DNA of 64,000 nt, taken from contig NZ_CVRB01000005.1 in NCBI RefSeq assembly GCF_001048695.1, forward strand, positions 62,001 to 126,000. The letters are read 5' to 3'. Both the position numbers and the translations under genes were made by a program. The notes beneath the pieces were generated by a model. It worked only from the letters and a program-made list of their open reading frames with translations, was not told the origin of the DNA and searched no databases. This document shows positions 35,501 through 45,162 of this stretch, in pieces. This stretch comes from Neobacillus massiliamazoniensis (GTDB lineage Bacteria > Bacillota > Bacilli > Bacillales > Cytobacillaceae). Every line of letters starts with the position of its first letter. Position 1 is the stretch's first letter.

Positions 35501-36031
35501 TTATAAAATTAATATGCCATCTAACCTTGGGACAATACTTTTTTTAACGTTAGTACGATAAGCCGTTTTAGTCCAAAACCTATCTTCTAATTCTGGACAT
35601 TCATTTGACAATAATACTTTTTGACCTTGGGTAAATATTTGATTAAACGTATCTTTATCAACTTCATATATATCGCAGGTACTATTTGATGCACCATCAA
35701 GGACTTGGAAATAGTATTTATTTATACTTACCTTATCACTTCTTGTAATCGATAAAGGGTCATCAACCTGTATTATCCGATTAGGAAAACTATCAGGTGC
35801 AACAAAACTTTTCTCTAAATGAATAGTTCCTTGTATTCCTTTTAAAAAAAGTGAATTAGCCTTTACCAATTTTTCTTTAATCATTTTCCAAGATAGTTCA
35901 TTATTAAAATCACAAAAAAAGAAAAGGTCACGTCCATTTTTAAATAATTGATTGAACGTGTTTTCGTCAACACAATATAATCCTAAATCTCCAATTTCTT
36001 CAAGACTCCCAATGACCTGTACACTTAACAA
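35501..36031 (-). CDS. hypothetical protein with an internal duplication
   Basis: I do not recognise this 177-residue protein. It contains two related units: YCVDENTFNQLFKNGRD early and YEVDKDTFNQIFTQGQK about 100 residues later, each followed by a hydrophobic strand and an acidic stretch. This suggests two copies of one small alpha/beta domain. There is no signal peptide or membrane segment. The start is uncertain: AAGGAG lies 9 bases before a TTG at 36031 and only 3 before an ATG at 36037; an upstream TTG at 36076 lacks a site. The next gene upstream, on the same strand 90 bases away, is also hypothetical, and the pair may be one unit. Confidence 0.65.
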   Translation of the reverse strand: MLSVQVIGSLEEIGDLGLYCVDENTFNQLFKNGRDLFFFCDFNNELSWKMIKEKLVKANSLFLKGIQGTIHLEKSFVAPDSFPNRIIQVDDPLSITRSDKVSINKYYFQVLDGASNSTCDIYEVDKDTFNQIFTQGQKVLLSNECPELEDRFWTKTAYRTNVKKSIVPRLDGILIL

Positions 36032-36120
36032 TCGCATCCACTCCTTAGCAAACCTATACATTCTAAAATTCTTCAATTCATCATTCCACTAAACTGCCCG
36101 TTAGCATAATAAATGTCATT

Positions 36121-36498
36121 CTATTCCATTGTTGATTTAGCTCCAATTTTCCATTTCATAAAAAGATTTATATCATTTATAGCATCAATTATTCTCCATT
36201 GGAATTCCTGATTTTCCCGAAGTTCATATAAAACGATTGGTTTTACTATGTGCTTCTCTAACTTACCTTTTGTTCTTGCAATGTAAGCAAATCCTAACAC
36301 TGCGTTCGCCCTTACTAGTGGATTCTCGTGTTTTGATAGCTTGGCACATATGTCCTGTGCATACTTCCAGTTTATATGATGCTCACCAACAGAAAGAGGT
36401 AGAGAAATCAGTTCATCAATGTCGTTCTTATTGAGTATTTCTCTAATTTGTTCATTAGAAAGCTCTTTAAGTGGTTTGTAAATCCGCTTTTCATCCAC
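36121..36498 (-). CDS. small HEAT-like helical protein
   Basis: The 125-residue protein is all-helical, with a HEAT-like middle: WKYAQDICAKLSKHENPLVR, then ANAVLGFAYIARTKGK. Similar small HEAT proteins occur as immunity or adaptor proteins, but nothing here proves that. No toxin gene is adjacent. A GTG at 36498 has AAGGTG nine bases upstream; a GTG at 36510 is also possible. Confidence 0.6.
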   Translation of the reverse strand: MDEKRIYKPLKELSNEQIREILNKNDIDELISLPLSVGEHHINWKYAQDICAKLSKHENPLVRANAVLGFAYIARTKGKLEKHIVKPIVLYELRENQEFQWRIIDAINDINLFMKWKIGAKSTME

Positions 36499-36569
36499 AA
36501 TAATCAACACCTTATTAAATAAAATTCATTTTCATCTTTTCCAACTATCTTGAGCCGTTAATATAATAA

Positions 36570-36650
36570 AGTTCAACAAAAATAAGCGTTAATCCTTCTT
36601 GGATCAACGCACCCCGTTTGTTTAAGTACAATGTTTCACATTCTCCGATA
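36570..36650. repeat. dispersed intergenic repeat, two modules
   Basis: AAGTTCAACAAAAATAAGCG and a GCGTTAATCC...GGATCAACGC hairpin are followed by CACCCCGTTTGTTTAAGTAC and TTTCACATTC. Confidence 0.6.
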
Positions 36651-36714
36651 ATTGCAACCTTTAATATAAAATATCGTCTATAATATAAATGGAATATTTA
36701 AGGAGGTTCACCTG

Positions 36715-37554
36715 ATGTTTCCTAATAAATATAAATTTCTATCCTTCGTTGTATTTTTTTTATTACTTGTTTTATTAATAGGATGCGTTCAATCAAAGCA
36801 AACGACTAGCGAGACCAAGGTTGTTAAGCTATTCGGAAAGACCGTTATAAGCGCCACTGTTTCAAAGGTTGGGAAAAATATGCTAGATGTCAAGCCTCCG
36901 CACATTTCTTATTCTCAACAAGACTCAACTGAACTTCAAATTTTAGTTGATGCAATCCAGCGGGCAGAAAAACGTCCGGGTATTGCCGACATGACTTCGC
37001 CTAATTATGTTTTTACCTTAACCTTTGGAGATAAAACAAAAGCCACATACTCATTGTGGTTATTTAAAGATGGAGGGTCTATTATGAATGAAAATGACTC
37101 CTATACGGTGTATAAATTACCATCTGACTTGATCAAAGAATTACACAAAATTGTCTTAACAGGAAGTTCAAATGGAATGGACAACAAAATTTCAACTGTT
37201 AATGAAGACCAATTCATCATTGTTCAAAAGCATATTGGTAAAGAATATGAAAGTAATTTTGAAGAATTTAGAAAAATAACGGTTGGAGAGCACATCCTTA
37301 AAGTTAAAGAAATACTAGATGAACTGAAATGGGTATACGCTAAAAGAGATACTCTTCAACCCCCTGATTATCAATTTGTTTTCCAACCTAAAGACCCTAA
37401 AATAAAGGCAGAAGCCCTATTGTACAAAGTTTGGGTTACTCCTGATAAAGACAGATTAGTGATGGTTCGAGGTGAAGATCAATATGCTCAATTATCAAAA
37501 AAACAGTCAGCGGTTTTATTTGAAATTTTAATAGGTGAGAAATTAGCAAAATAA
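36715..37554 (+). CDS. YhfM-like lipoprotein
   Basis: The 279-residue protein begins with a lipoprotein signal (LLLVLLIGC, Cys at about 24) and appears to have two YhfM-like domains: one around IADMTSPNYVFTLTFGDKTK (residues 85-140) and a second half around 160-275 including VYAKRDTLQPPDYQFVFQPK. Function is unknown; it should be anchored to the outer leaflet of the cell membrane. AAGGAGG stands 7 bases before the ATG. No partner gene is evident. Confidence 0.75.
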   Translation: MFPNKYKFLSFVVFFLLLVLLIGCVQSKQTTSETKVVKLFGKTVISATVSKVGKNMLDVKPPHISYSQQDSTELQILVDAIQRAEKRPGIADMTSPNYVFTLTFGDKTKATYSLWLFKDGGSIMNENDSYTVYKLPSDLIKELHKIVLTGSSNGMDNKISTVNEDQFIIVQKHIGKEYESNFEEFRKITVGEHILKVKEILDELKWVYAKRDTLQPPDYQFVFQPKDPKIKAEALLYKVWVTPDKDRLVMVRGEDQYAQLSKKQSAVLFEILIGEKLAK

Positions 37555-37790
37555 AAACATCAAGTGATTGTTTATTTTTGTTCAACTAAACTGCCATTTA
37601 GTTTAAGTGAAAAATTTCAAAAGGCTTTCCCATACTCTTAAAATATAATTCAGTCTGTATTCATGGATTTTATTGACGAGGATGAAGAGAAAAATATAAC
37701 AAATAAAGGGAGCGATTAATTTCCTTCATAAACTGATGATAAAAAAGGACCAAATTTCATTTGATTCTTCAAAGATGTAATCTTTATTTA

Positions 37791-38372
37791 TTATTTTGAT
37801 TTCTTAATTTCTGATTCAATTGATAAAAGAAGTTTTTTCACTGTTTTTAATTCATTTTCCAGATACTCAAATCGCTTCATTTCATCCTCTTCAATTCGGT
37901 GCAAATGCCCTTGCATATCATCGACTTCTTCCTCCGCCCTGTAATTAATGGCAAAATTGACGATAGATTCATTTTTGTCTCTGGCTGCTTGCCTGTTTTG
38001 GCTCATCATTATAATTGGAGCTTGAAAAGCTGCTAAAAATGATAAACACAAATTTAAAAGAATAAAAGGTGCTTCATCAAAATGGAAGGATTTGGTTAAC
38101 GCTAAGGTGTTGAATAGCATCCACATAAATAGGATAATGCCGAAAATAATAATAAATTTCCAACTACCACCGAATTGGGCAATTTGATCCGCTACCTTAT
38201 TTGAAAACTTAGTGTTTTTGTTGTATTCATCATCAATCCGATTTAAAATGGTTCTTTTGTATTCCGCTACAATTTCATCTACTCGCCCAGATTCCATCAA
38301 TGCTGCTACTTTGTTTCCATCATGAGAAAGCTTAATCGCACTTGGTTGATTTTTATAATGCTTTTGTTTCAA
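37791..38372 (-). CDS. DUF1003 membrane protein
   Basis: The 193-residue protein matches DUF1003: VADQIAQFGGSWKFIIIFGI leads into a first transmembrane helix (about 75-95), NLCLSFLAAFQAPIIMMSQN forms the second with the conserved P-I-I-M-M-S-Q-N-R motif, and a coiled coil follows (about 150-193). It is an inner-membrane protein of unknown function. The start is a TTG at 38372 behind AGGGGAAATT. The 235-base gap upstream of the lipoprotein end holds one repeat copy (about 37580-37625) and no gene. Confidence 0.87.
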   Translation of the reverse strand: MKQKHYKNQPSAIKLSHDGNKVAALMESGRVDEIVAEYKRTILNRIDDEYNKNTKFSNKVADQIAQFGGSWKFIIIFGIILFMWMLFNTLALTKSFHFDEAPFILLNLCLSFLAAFQAPIIMMSQNRQAARDKNESIVNFAINYRAEEEVDDMQGHLHRIEEDEMKRFEYLENELKTVKKLLLSIESEIKKSK

Positions 38373-38610
38373 CTTAATTTCCCCTTTTTATATTTATTTT
38401 AGTAGTATAAGATTGTTATTTGGATTAATTTTATATTAATATTTAATGAGAAATATTACAGTATTTAATTTTCTCATTCAATTGAAATCAGGTTTTTAAA
38501 GCTTGTGGACAGGCCTAATGGAAATGGTATAATTTATTCTCTTTCTTAAACAAGTCGAGTAGAAGGGAGCCTTTTTACCTTGCGGTAAATTGAACTCCAC
38601 CCCCCTCACA

Positions 38611-38643
38611 GAACCGTGCTTGCACTATTAATGCACACGGCTC
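38611..38643 (-). ncRNA. group II intron domain V
   Basis: The minus strand reads GAGCCGTGTGCATTAATAGT then GCAAGCACGGTTC, which folds into the 34-base domain V hairpin with its AGC-like triad at the base and two-base bulge. It follows 14 bases after the maturase stop codon. Confidence 0.9.
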
Positions 38644-38657
38644 CTCCTAATTATCAT

Positions 38658-39362
38658 TTACAGAATGTAGCTAATTTCTTTTCTTAAATCATATATATTC
38701 ACTTTTATTCTTGGTGAAGGTAGTGGATATTTATTAAGAAAGAGTCTGAATTTATCCCATGTAAAGGATTTCCTTTGACTTCTTCGGTTAAGCCATTTAA
38801 ACAGTAACCTTTCTATTTTGTCTTTGAAGTTGTTTACATTTTGGGTATTATCAGTGACGCAATAATAGTTGTAATAACCTATCAGTGATCGTTTAAATCG
38901 ATCCATAATAATATGAATATCTTTATTTCGATTACTCTTCAGCCATTCTTTCGTTTCTTTTAGTTTGCCTTGGACTTTCTTCCTGCTTGATTTCCTTTTC
39001 ACACGGAAGTTTCCTTGTTTGCTCTTCCCACAATAGTGCGTAAAACCAAGGAAACCAAAGGTTGCTGGTTTATTTCTCCCCTGTAGATTTGTATTTCTCT
39101 CCGCAAACCTCCCGAAGGGAATGATTTTGGTCTTATCCTCAGCTATTTCTAGGTTAAATTTCTTTAATCTTAACTTTAATGAATGGAAGAATTGCTCAGC
39201 TTCACTTTTATATTGAAAACAACAAACAAAATCATCCGCATACCTCACTATGTATGCCTGTCCTTTGCACTGTTTCCTAACCCTTTTCTCAAACCATAGG
39301 TCGAGTACGTAATGGAGATATACATTGGCTAATTCTGCTATCCTTAGTAGTTTTGTTTCCAT
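38658..39362 (-). pseudogene. group II intron reverse transcriptase/maturase, N-terminally deleted
   Basis: The 234-residue frame starts inside reverse transcriptase block 4/5: it fuses an unrelated MSM-like start (METKLLRIAE) to LANVYLHYVLDLWFEKRV, normally preceded by the PQGGVISPL motif. It keeps the catalytic YADDF, FGFLGFTHYC and the X (maturase) domain (RRSQRKSFTWDKF), but lacks RT blocks 0-4 and has no HNH endonuclease. Without the palm and finger blocks it cannot be an active reverse transcriptase. Confidence 0.88.
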
Positions 39363-39870
39363 TTATAATTCCTACCTCTGTGTGTAGTAAATGTGTCCCT
39401 AGTAAGGGTGATAACTGGTAGCTAGCCTTTCCTCCATCGGCATTACCCAACTTCATTGGTACTACGCTGCTATCCGACTCCCTACACGGCATTTGGTTTC
39501 CTTGCTTATTATCGCTTGTAGACCATACTCTTCTAAAAAAAAGAAAAGACCGGTAGGGTCTCCCGAGTTGCCGTATCATATCAATGTATAACGTGCCAAG
39601 GTCTCTGACTCCAGAGAGGTTTTACCCTTCTTGCCTCTAACGAAAGATAAAATGTAGCTTTCTGCTGTGCGTAACGCATCAGCCCTCTCGGTTTACTAAC
39701 ATTATGGAGCTCAATCCCTTTAACCATTTGGCTTTCGGCCCGCCACCTAACTGTCTACGCTTAAAGACTAAAGTTACCTTTAGCCCTCCAAGACTCGCTA
39801 CGAGCGAATGGCTAGTTCTTACTCGACGGGAATCCCACCCGCTATATGATACGACCTAAGCTCGGCCGCA

Positions 39871-39915
39871 CACGCACCCGTTACTTTAAGTGTAATTTTT
39901 CACAATCTTGAGCAA
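39871..39915. repeat. dispersed intergenic repeat, cut by the group II intron
   Basis: CACCCGTTACTTTAAGTGTA and TTCACAATCTTGAGC are the usual module; the intron begins exactly at the CACCC end. The sequence beyond the intron 3' end (TTGTTTAAGAAAGAG on the minus strand) resembles the continuation of the repeat. Confidence 0.65.
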
Positions 39916-39985
39916 AAAAATATCCCCCTCCGATTAAAAGGGAGTTTTCTTAATCCTATTTGGAAAACTCCCTTTTACATAAAAA

Positions 39986-40013
39986 AACGTTTAGGATGAA
40001 CATCCCAAACGTT
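39986..40013 (-). terminator. terminator of the BNR-repeat protein gene
   Basis: AACGTTTAGGATG pairs with CATCCCAAACGTT (one mismatch), with a T run on the minus strand. A second hairpin (AAAAGGGAGTTTT/AAAACTCCCTTTT) lies at 39930-39976. Confidence 0.85.
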
Positions 40014-40039
40014 CAATAATTATAGTTTATTCTAGCCAC

Positions 40040-42403
40040 TTATTTTAGCCCTGCAAGATGTTTAGCGTCCTGTCCAAGTTCGAGCCTAAACGCTCCACGT
40101 CCATATGTACCAACAACTAATTTCCCATTGCCTGCGTAAACAACACTAGTTACCGGAACATTAGGTAAGTCTTTACCAAGTTTAGACCACTCATCGCTAC
40201 CTGGTTTTGCTATGAAGACTCCCTGCTCAGTTCCCACTATGACGCTTTGCCCCAAGTAAGTGACTGAAGGAGCGTAAGTTGCTGGCAATTTTGCTGATAC
40301 ATTTGTCCAAACTGGATTTGTTGTATTTGTATTTGGACAATAAAAGACGTGATTTGTACTTTCAGGACTGTAATAACCTGTATTACTGTAAGTGACAGTG
40401 ATTTCGTTGTCATTTGTTGGATTAATCGCAATTGCAGCTACGTATGCACGAGCATCTAATTTGCCAGTACGTGTAATTTTATGCCAAGCAGATGGGTCTG
40501 TACCGCCACCAGTAAAAGTTACATAAATATCACCTTTTGCTGTTCCTACATAAATGACATTAGGATTTGTTTTAGACTGGGAAACCGTATTAATAGCTGC
40601 AGTATCCAATTTCGGGCTAATAGGAACATAGCTGCCTAAGTTTCCATTATTTGTACTTTTATAAACGCGATCAGCACCTACAATTACCTCATATTTACCA
40701 TTGTCAAGTGAACTTGCCGTAAATGGTGTCACAAACGGGGCAGCACCATCTTCATCATCATTGACCGCTCCCTCATCTTCTAGATATCCAGGATCCTGGT
40801 ATTTTGGATAAGCATAATCCCAATTTTGACCACCATCTTCGGATTTTAAAATCCTTCCATATTGGAACTCGGCAAGCATGAAGTTAGGGTTTTGTGGGTC
40901 AACGTAGGTATAACCACCATCTCCACCTGTTTCTTGCAGCCACGCTTTTTGTCCAGAATAGAGATTTGTCCCATTATCTTGAGCGCCGCCCATCACAAAG
41001 TTTCCGCCATTAAAAGCTGTTAGACCTGGATAAAAAGTGACAGTATTGAGGTTAGAGTTTAAATTATGCCATTTGCCATCTGTTGATTCTTTAAAGACAC
41101 CGCCGTCGTTCCCAACATAAGCATTTCCTTGCGAGTCAAAGACAATGATATGCTGGTCAGGGTGAGTATTAATGTCACCTTGTTTTGCATTAAAGAAAGT
41201 ATCCAATGACTTCCAACTAGTACCACCATCCAAAGACTCAATTAAAGTAATTCCACCTGCTATAATATGCTGCGGATTTGTTGGATCCACCGCAATGACG
41301 TTATCATACCAGCCTTGACCACTTGGATGCTGAGCATCGTAATCTCCATAATAACTATAGTTGGAGTCAAAATATTGAGGCACATTTGTTAAGCGATCCC
41401 ACGTTACACCACTATCTGTGCTTTTAAACATCCCCATGAGGTTACCATTACCATCAGAATAAGAAGAATATATAGTATCTTGTTGTCCGGTAGCACCTTC
41501 AACTACCGCAAGTGATGCATTATACATTAATGGGTTGGTATTATAGTTTGGAAGTGTACCTTGTCCCAGTAATGTAAAATTCTTACCGCCATTGGTACTC
41601 TTATAAATACCACTTCCCGCTACACTCATATAAATAACACCTGGATTGTTTTTGACAATATAAACATCTGTCGGTTTGCCTTGAGCTGACCACATTTTAT
41701 TCCAAGTTTGTCCTGCATCTATAGATTGATATAATCCGTTGTCTGCAGCTACCCAAACTTTGGATGAATCGTTTGGATCGACAGCAACTTTTCCAATATG
41801 GTATCCACCAAATACATCCGAACCAAGGGTTGTCCAGCTTTTTCCACTGTCGGTAGACTTAAGAATTCCGCGACCATAACGGGAATCTGCACTGAAGTGT
41901 TGTTCACCGGTACCAACATAAACGGTATTCGGATTGTTCGGATCAACTGCAACGCTACCTGTCGCAAGGGTTACTTGATCATCAGTGAGTGGCTTCCAGG
42001 TCGTGCCATCATTAATAGATGACCATACGCCACCGTTTGCCGCACCAACATAAACTGTTTTGAGGTTCTTATTTTCAGAGATTGCGATACTTGCCACACG
42101 CCCGGAATCGGACCTTGGTGCACCATTATCCCCGTATTCACCGGTAATTGGACTTGGTCCGAGTTGGATCCAATGTGTATTCACGTCCATGAATTTAGGA
42201 TTTAATACGTTTTTAGGTAAGTTTATATTTCCAAGAGGGTGATTCATTGGTCCATGTGCAATCGAGACTGGCTTTTGCGAGAACCCAGTATTTGCGTGAA
42301 CAAAACCTAACGGACTCCATGCTAATCCTGTGCATAGAGCAAGTGTTGTGGTCACTTTTACGGCTTTTTTCTTGTTAAAATTTTTGTTTTCTTTTCTCTC
42401 CAT
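40040..42403 (-). CDS. large secreted BNR/sortilin-like beta-propeller protein
   Basis: The 787-residue protein has a signal peptide (ALCTGLAWSPLGFVHANTG, cleavage about residue 38) and then a long array of BNR/Asp-box and VPS10-like propeller repeats: STDSGKSWTTLG, SIDAGQTWNKMW, STNGGKNFTLLG, STDSGVTWDRLT, SLDGGTSWKSLD, SEDGGQNWDYAY, with VAVDPNNPNTVYVGTG-type connectors. The fold suggests a sialidase/xyloglucanase-like propeller or an adhesin, but no sialidase catalytic set can be assigned by eye. It ends in GTYGRGAFRLELGQD. AGGAGG precedes the ATG. It is one of the largest genes in the window and is monocistronic. Confidence 0.85.
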   Translation of the reverse strand: MERKENKNFNKKKAVKVTTTLALCTGLAWSPLGFVHANTGFSQKPVSIAHGPMNHPLGNINLPKNVLNPKFMDVNTHWIQLGPSPITGEYGDNGAPRSDSGRVASIAISENKNLKTVYVGAANGGVWSSINDGTTWKPLTDDQVTLATGSVAVDPNNPNTVYVGTGEQHFSADSRYGRGILKSTDSGKSWTTLGSDVFGGYHIGKVAVDPNDSSKVWVAADNGLYQSIDAGQTWNKMWSAQGKPTDVYIVKNNPGVIYMSVAGSGIYKSTNGGKNFTLLGQGTLPNYNTNPLMYNASLAVVEGATGQQDTIYSSYSDGNGNLMGMFKSTDSGVTWDRLTNVPQYFDSNYSYYGDYDAQHPSGQGWYDNVIAVDPTNPQHIIAGGITLIESLDGGTSWKSLDTFFNAKQGDINTHPDQHIIVFDSQGNAYVGNDGGVFKESTDGKWHNLNSNLNTVTFYPGLTAFNGGNFVMGGAQDNGTNLYSGQKAWLQETGGDGGYTYVDPQNPNFMLAEFQYGRILKSEDGGQNWDYAYPKYQDPGYLEDEGAVNDDEDGAAPFVTPFTASSLDNGKYEVIVGADRVYKSTNNGNLGSYVPISPKLDTAAINTVSQSKTNPNVIYVGTAKGDIYVTFTGGGTDPSAWHKITRTGKLDARAYVAAIAINPTNDNEITVTYSNTGYYSPESTNHVFYCPNTNTTNPVWTNVSAKLPATYAPSVTYLGQSVIVGTEQGVFIAKPGSDEWSKLGKDLPNVPVTSVVYAGNGKLVVGTYGRGAFRLELGQDAKHLAGLK

Positions 42404-42748
42404 TTAAGAGCCTCCTATAATGATAAAAATTTGTAACATCTAAATAATTTCGTTTCCATAGCTTTAAATCCTTTTTTGGAAGTATCGTAATTATCTGACA
42501 AAATAACCCGAATTTTGACATTAATTATGTGGGAGTTGTCTAGCTATGAATCGTTAAACGGAGCATGGGATTCCTTTTATGTAAGTCGCCAACTATTTGT
42601 TGTTTTAAAATAAAGTTTGAACAAATTGATACTAATAACCTTGAAAAACGATCATAGAAAAGAGCGTGTTTTGTAAAAAAGATTGAACAAAACACGCTCT
42701 TAATATTTTTAATCGACTCATTCTTTTATAAAAAAGTTTGATCATTTC
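42404..42748. other. gap with hairpin terminator
   Basis: No gene is seen. A long hairpin at 42660-42702 (AAGAGCGTGTTTTGT/AAAACACGCTCTT) can terminate transcription from either side. Confidence 0.6.
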
Positions 42749-43009
42749 CTATCTATGTTGCTCTTCAATCTCGCCCGATTCTGGTGTTTTAAAATTTTGT
42801 TGCTTTAAAATAATTTCAAAATAACCTTGCCATTTTTCAATTTTAGTAACAGCATTCTTTACTTTAGATGAATCTTTATCATAGCCATCTTTGATTAATG
42901 AGGTAAAGAAAATAATTTTAAAAATGGGGTTATTCATATCATTTAATGTAAGTTTTAAATCTATATTTTTTATATTCTCATATGTAATTTTACCACTTGA
43001 AAGACCTAT
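42749..43009 (-). pseudogene. C-terminal part of a gene cut by an IS110 element
   Basis: The frame reads IGLSSGKITYENIKNIDLKL and ends at 42749, but on its 5' side it runs straight into the left end of the IS110 copy at 43010. The open frame that extends to 43084 uses reverse-strand IS sequence. The product resembles the end of short PH-like/SHOCT-associated proteins, though I cannot name it with certainty. Its start and first part are lost. Confidence 0.6.
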
Positions 43010-44489
43010 GAGCCCATCCGTTAGTCTGACTCCAACGACCACGGTGCACCGCAAACTGTCGCTCCCCTTGCTGGAAGCACTCATGGTAGATTAATCCTAA
43101 TTCTGATTGTTGCACCAGCCCCCAATTTTCAAGCCTAAAAAGGAAGTATTTCAATGGATGTAATCATTGAAAGGGCATGTTAGATGTCCATAAGGACAAT
43201 ATCACTGCTTGTATTATGACACCTGTAGGAAGGGAGATCCGAACGTTCTCTACTAAAACTGTTTTTCTATTGAATCTTTTAGATTGGATTAAGGAGAATT
43301 CATGTATCCACGTAGCGATGGAAAGCACAAGTGTATATTGGTAACCCATTGTTAACTTATTAGAATTTGAAGGAATAGAGTTTTTAGTGGTTAATGCCCA
43401 ACACATTAAGGCACTCCCCGGTCGTAAGACCGACGTTAAGGATGCAGAGTGGATTGCACAACTCCTTCGTCATGGTCTTCTTAAAGCTAGTTTTATCCCT
43501 AATTGGACTCAGCGGGAATTACGGGAACTAGTACGCTATCGACGTAGTATTATTGAGGAACGCGCCAGACAACATAATCGGATTCAAAAGGTTTTAGAAG
43601 GAGCCAATATCAAACTTGGTTCAGTTGTATCTGATATAATGGGCGTTTCATCAAAAGATATGCTTCGAGGTATCGCGGATGGCGAAGAGGATCCTGAAAA
43701 ACTAGCAAACTTCGCCCGGCGTACAATGAAAAAGAAAAAAGAAGAGATGGAATTAGCACTTCAGGGTTATGTTAACCCTCATCAACGATTAATGCTCAAA
43801 ACAATTTTAACTCACATAATTTTCTCACTGATCAAATTGAAATGTTAGATCAAGAGATAGCTCAACGGATTAACTCTTATGAAGAAGATATTGAAAGGCT
43901 AGATTCAATTCCTGGAATAGCCCGGAGAATGGCTGAACAAATCTTAGCTGAAATCGGTACTGATGTTAAAAACCAATTTCCAACCGCCGCTCATCTTTGT
44001 TTATGGGCAGCTCTCGTACCAGGTCATAACGAAAGTGCTGGGAAAAGAATATCCACTAGATCTAAAAAGGGAAATAAGTACTTAAGATCTGCTTTAACTG
44101 AAGCAGCTCAATCAGTGAGAGGTTCAAAAAACTATCTTGGCGCATTGTATAGACGTACAGCCGGACGAAAAGGCAACAAAAGAGCAGCTATTGTAGTCGC
44201 CCATGCCATATTGCGCATCGCATATTACCTGTTAACTAGAAAAGAAATGTATGTAGACTTAGGCGAAGACTACTTTGATAAACAAAGACAGGTATCCATT
44301 GTATCCCATTAAGTTCGGAGACTAGAAAACTTAGGTTACACGGTAACGATAACGGAAGCTTCCTAATCCAACAGTAATTTATATAACTACCTGATCAAGA
44401 CGCTCTCCCCTTTAAAAAAAGATGAATGAGCTGCGTCAATTTAAGTATTGCCGATTTTTGGATGTAACAGAAGTTAATTTTCATGGTAG
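43010..44489 (+). mobile_element. IS110-family element, copy A (decayed)
   Basis: Between 43010 and 44489 the sequence is closely similar to 51019-52497 (copy C): GAGCCCATCCGTTAGTCTGA at the left, a 140-base noncoding leader, a transposase frame and a 120-base right end finishing TTAATTTTCATGGTAG. IS110 elements have no terminal inverted repeats and usually no target duplication, as here. The left boundary is where copies A and C diverge; copies B and C share about 120 bases more upstream, so copy A may be 5'-truncated. Confidence 0.8.
43154..44366 (+). pseudogene. IS110 transposase (DEDD), disrupted, copy A
   Basis: By comparison with copy C the frame has a 4-base deletion at 43184, a TGG-TAA nonsense change near 43340, a 1-base loss near 43820 and a premature stop at 44310. 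Recognisable parts are KTDVKDAEWIAQLLRHGLL (RuvC-like DEDD domain) and RLDSIPGIARRMAEQILAEI plus PGHNESAGKRISTRSKKGNK (transposase_20 domain with its catalytic serine). It cannot make an active recombinase. Confidence 0.88.
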
Positions 44490-44576
44490 CAGGCAACTCC
44501 TTGTTAAACTCATTCCCTTGTTAGGTTAATAAGCAAGTCACTAAAAGCACTTAAAACATTTCACTTTATAAATTAA

Positions 44577-44954
44577 CTAATGATTTTTTAAAATTATGGT
44601 TTCTGATTCATCCTTCCAAGTTATAGTTGCTGTTATTTTTTCATTTTCTTGGGTAACTGAACAACCACTGCAAGAACTTTCACCTGTTACCAATACTCCA
44701 TTCTTTAAATGAGTTTCACCGCTCGTATTTCCAGTAGCAGTTTCAACCGAATACTTTATCTTTTTAGGAATTGGCTTTACTCCGATATATTTTATAGTAA
44801 CTTTTGATGATTCGCTATTTTTATCAAGCAAATTTACTGAATAGATTACTTGCCAATTATCACTTTTTCCCTCAAAATTTATCACTTTAGAATCTGAACA
44901 AGCTGTTAATAAAATTGAAGAAATAAGAAGCAACATTAAAGCCCTTTTTATCAT
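44577..44954 (-). CDS. small lipoprotein
   Basis: The 125-residue protein has the lipoprotein signal MIKRALMLLLISSILLTAC (Cys 19) and a single beta-rich domain with a CSGC pair (SSCSGCSVTQ) near the C-terminus that could form a disulfide. The family is not recognised. CAGGGAGGGG precedes the ATG. The gene lies close to the right end of IS110 copy A and has no partner. Confidence 0.75.
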   Translation of the reverse strand: MIKRALMLLLISSILLTACSDSKVINFEGKSDNWQVIYSVNLLDKNSESSKVTIKYIGVKPIPKKIKYSVETATGNTSGETHLKNGVLVTGESSCSGCSVTQENEKITATITWKDESETIILKNH

Positions 44955-45162
44955 ATTGACCCCTCCCTGTTTTTAATTATATATCAAAGGATGGGTTTTT
45001 CTTCCTTTTTCTTATTGAACTAAACTGATCCTTTCGTTTAAGTGAAAATTCTCACAAATAAGTAACATTCACCTTAGTTAAATAGTTGCGAACTTATGTG
45101 CGATATGGTAAAACTTAGGTACGCCCCATAAGGGTTCAATTTATTTTTAAGGAGTGTTATCA

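Larger units (their letters stand above)
38554..39877 (-). mobile_element. group II intron, internally deleted
   Basis: The minus strand runs from a GTGCG 5' end (39877, or GTGCGGCC from 39871) through intron domain I-like sequence (GGTGGGATTCCCGTCGAGTA), a truncated reverse transcriptase/maturase frame, domain V, a domain VI-like hairpin, and the 3' end CTACTCGAC at 38554. At about 1.3 kb it is roughly half of a normal ORF-containing intron, because the start of the protein gene is missing. It sits inside a dispersed repeat copy and just after two hairpins that follow the BNR-protein gene. It should be immobile; splicing might still work if a maturase is supplied from elsewhere. Confidence 0.85.

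Noticed and set aside
39289..39579. 96-codon frame overlapping the intron
   Set aside because: It covers the structured RNA domains of the group II intron and has no protein-like pattern.
42749..43084. 111-codon frame read as one protein
   Set aside because: Its first 25 codons are the reverse strand of the IS110 left end; the real gene remnant stops at 43009.
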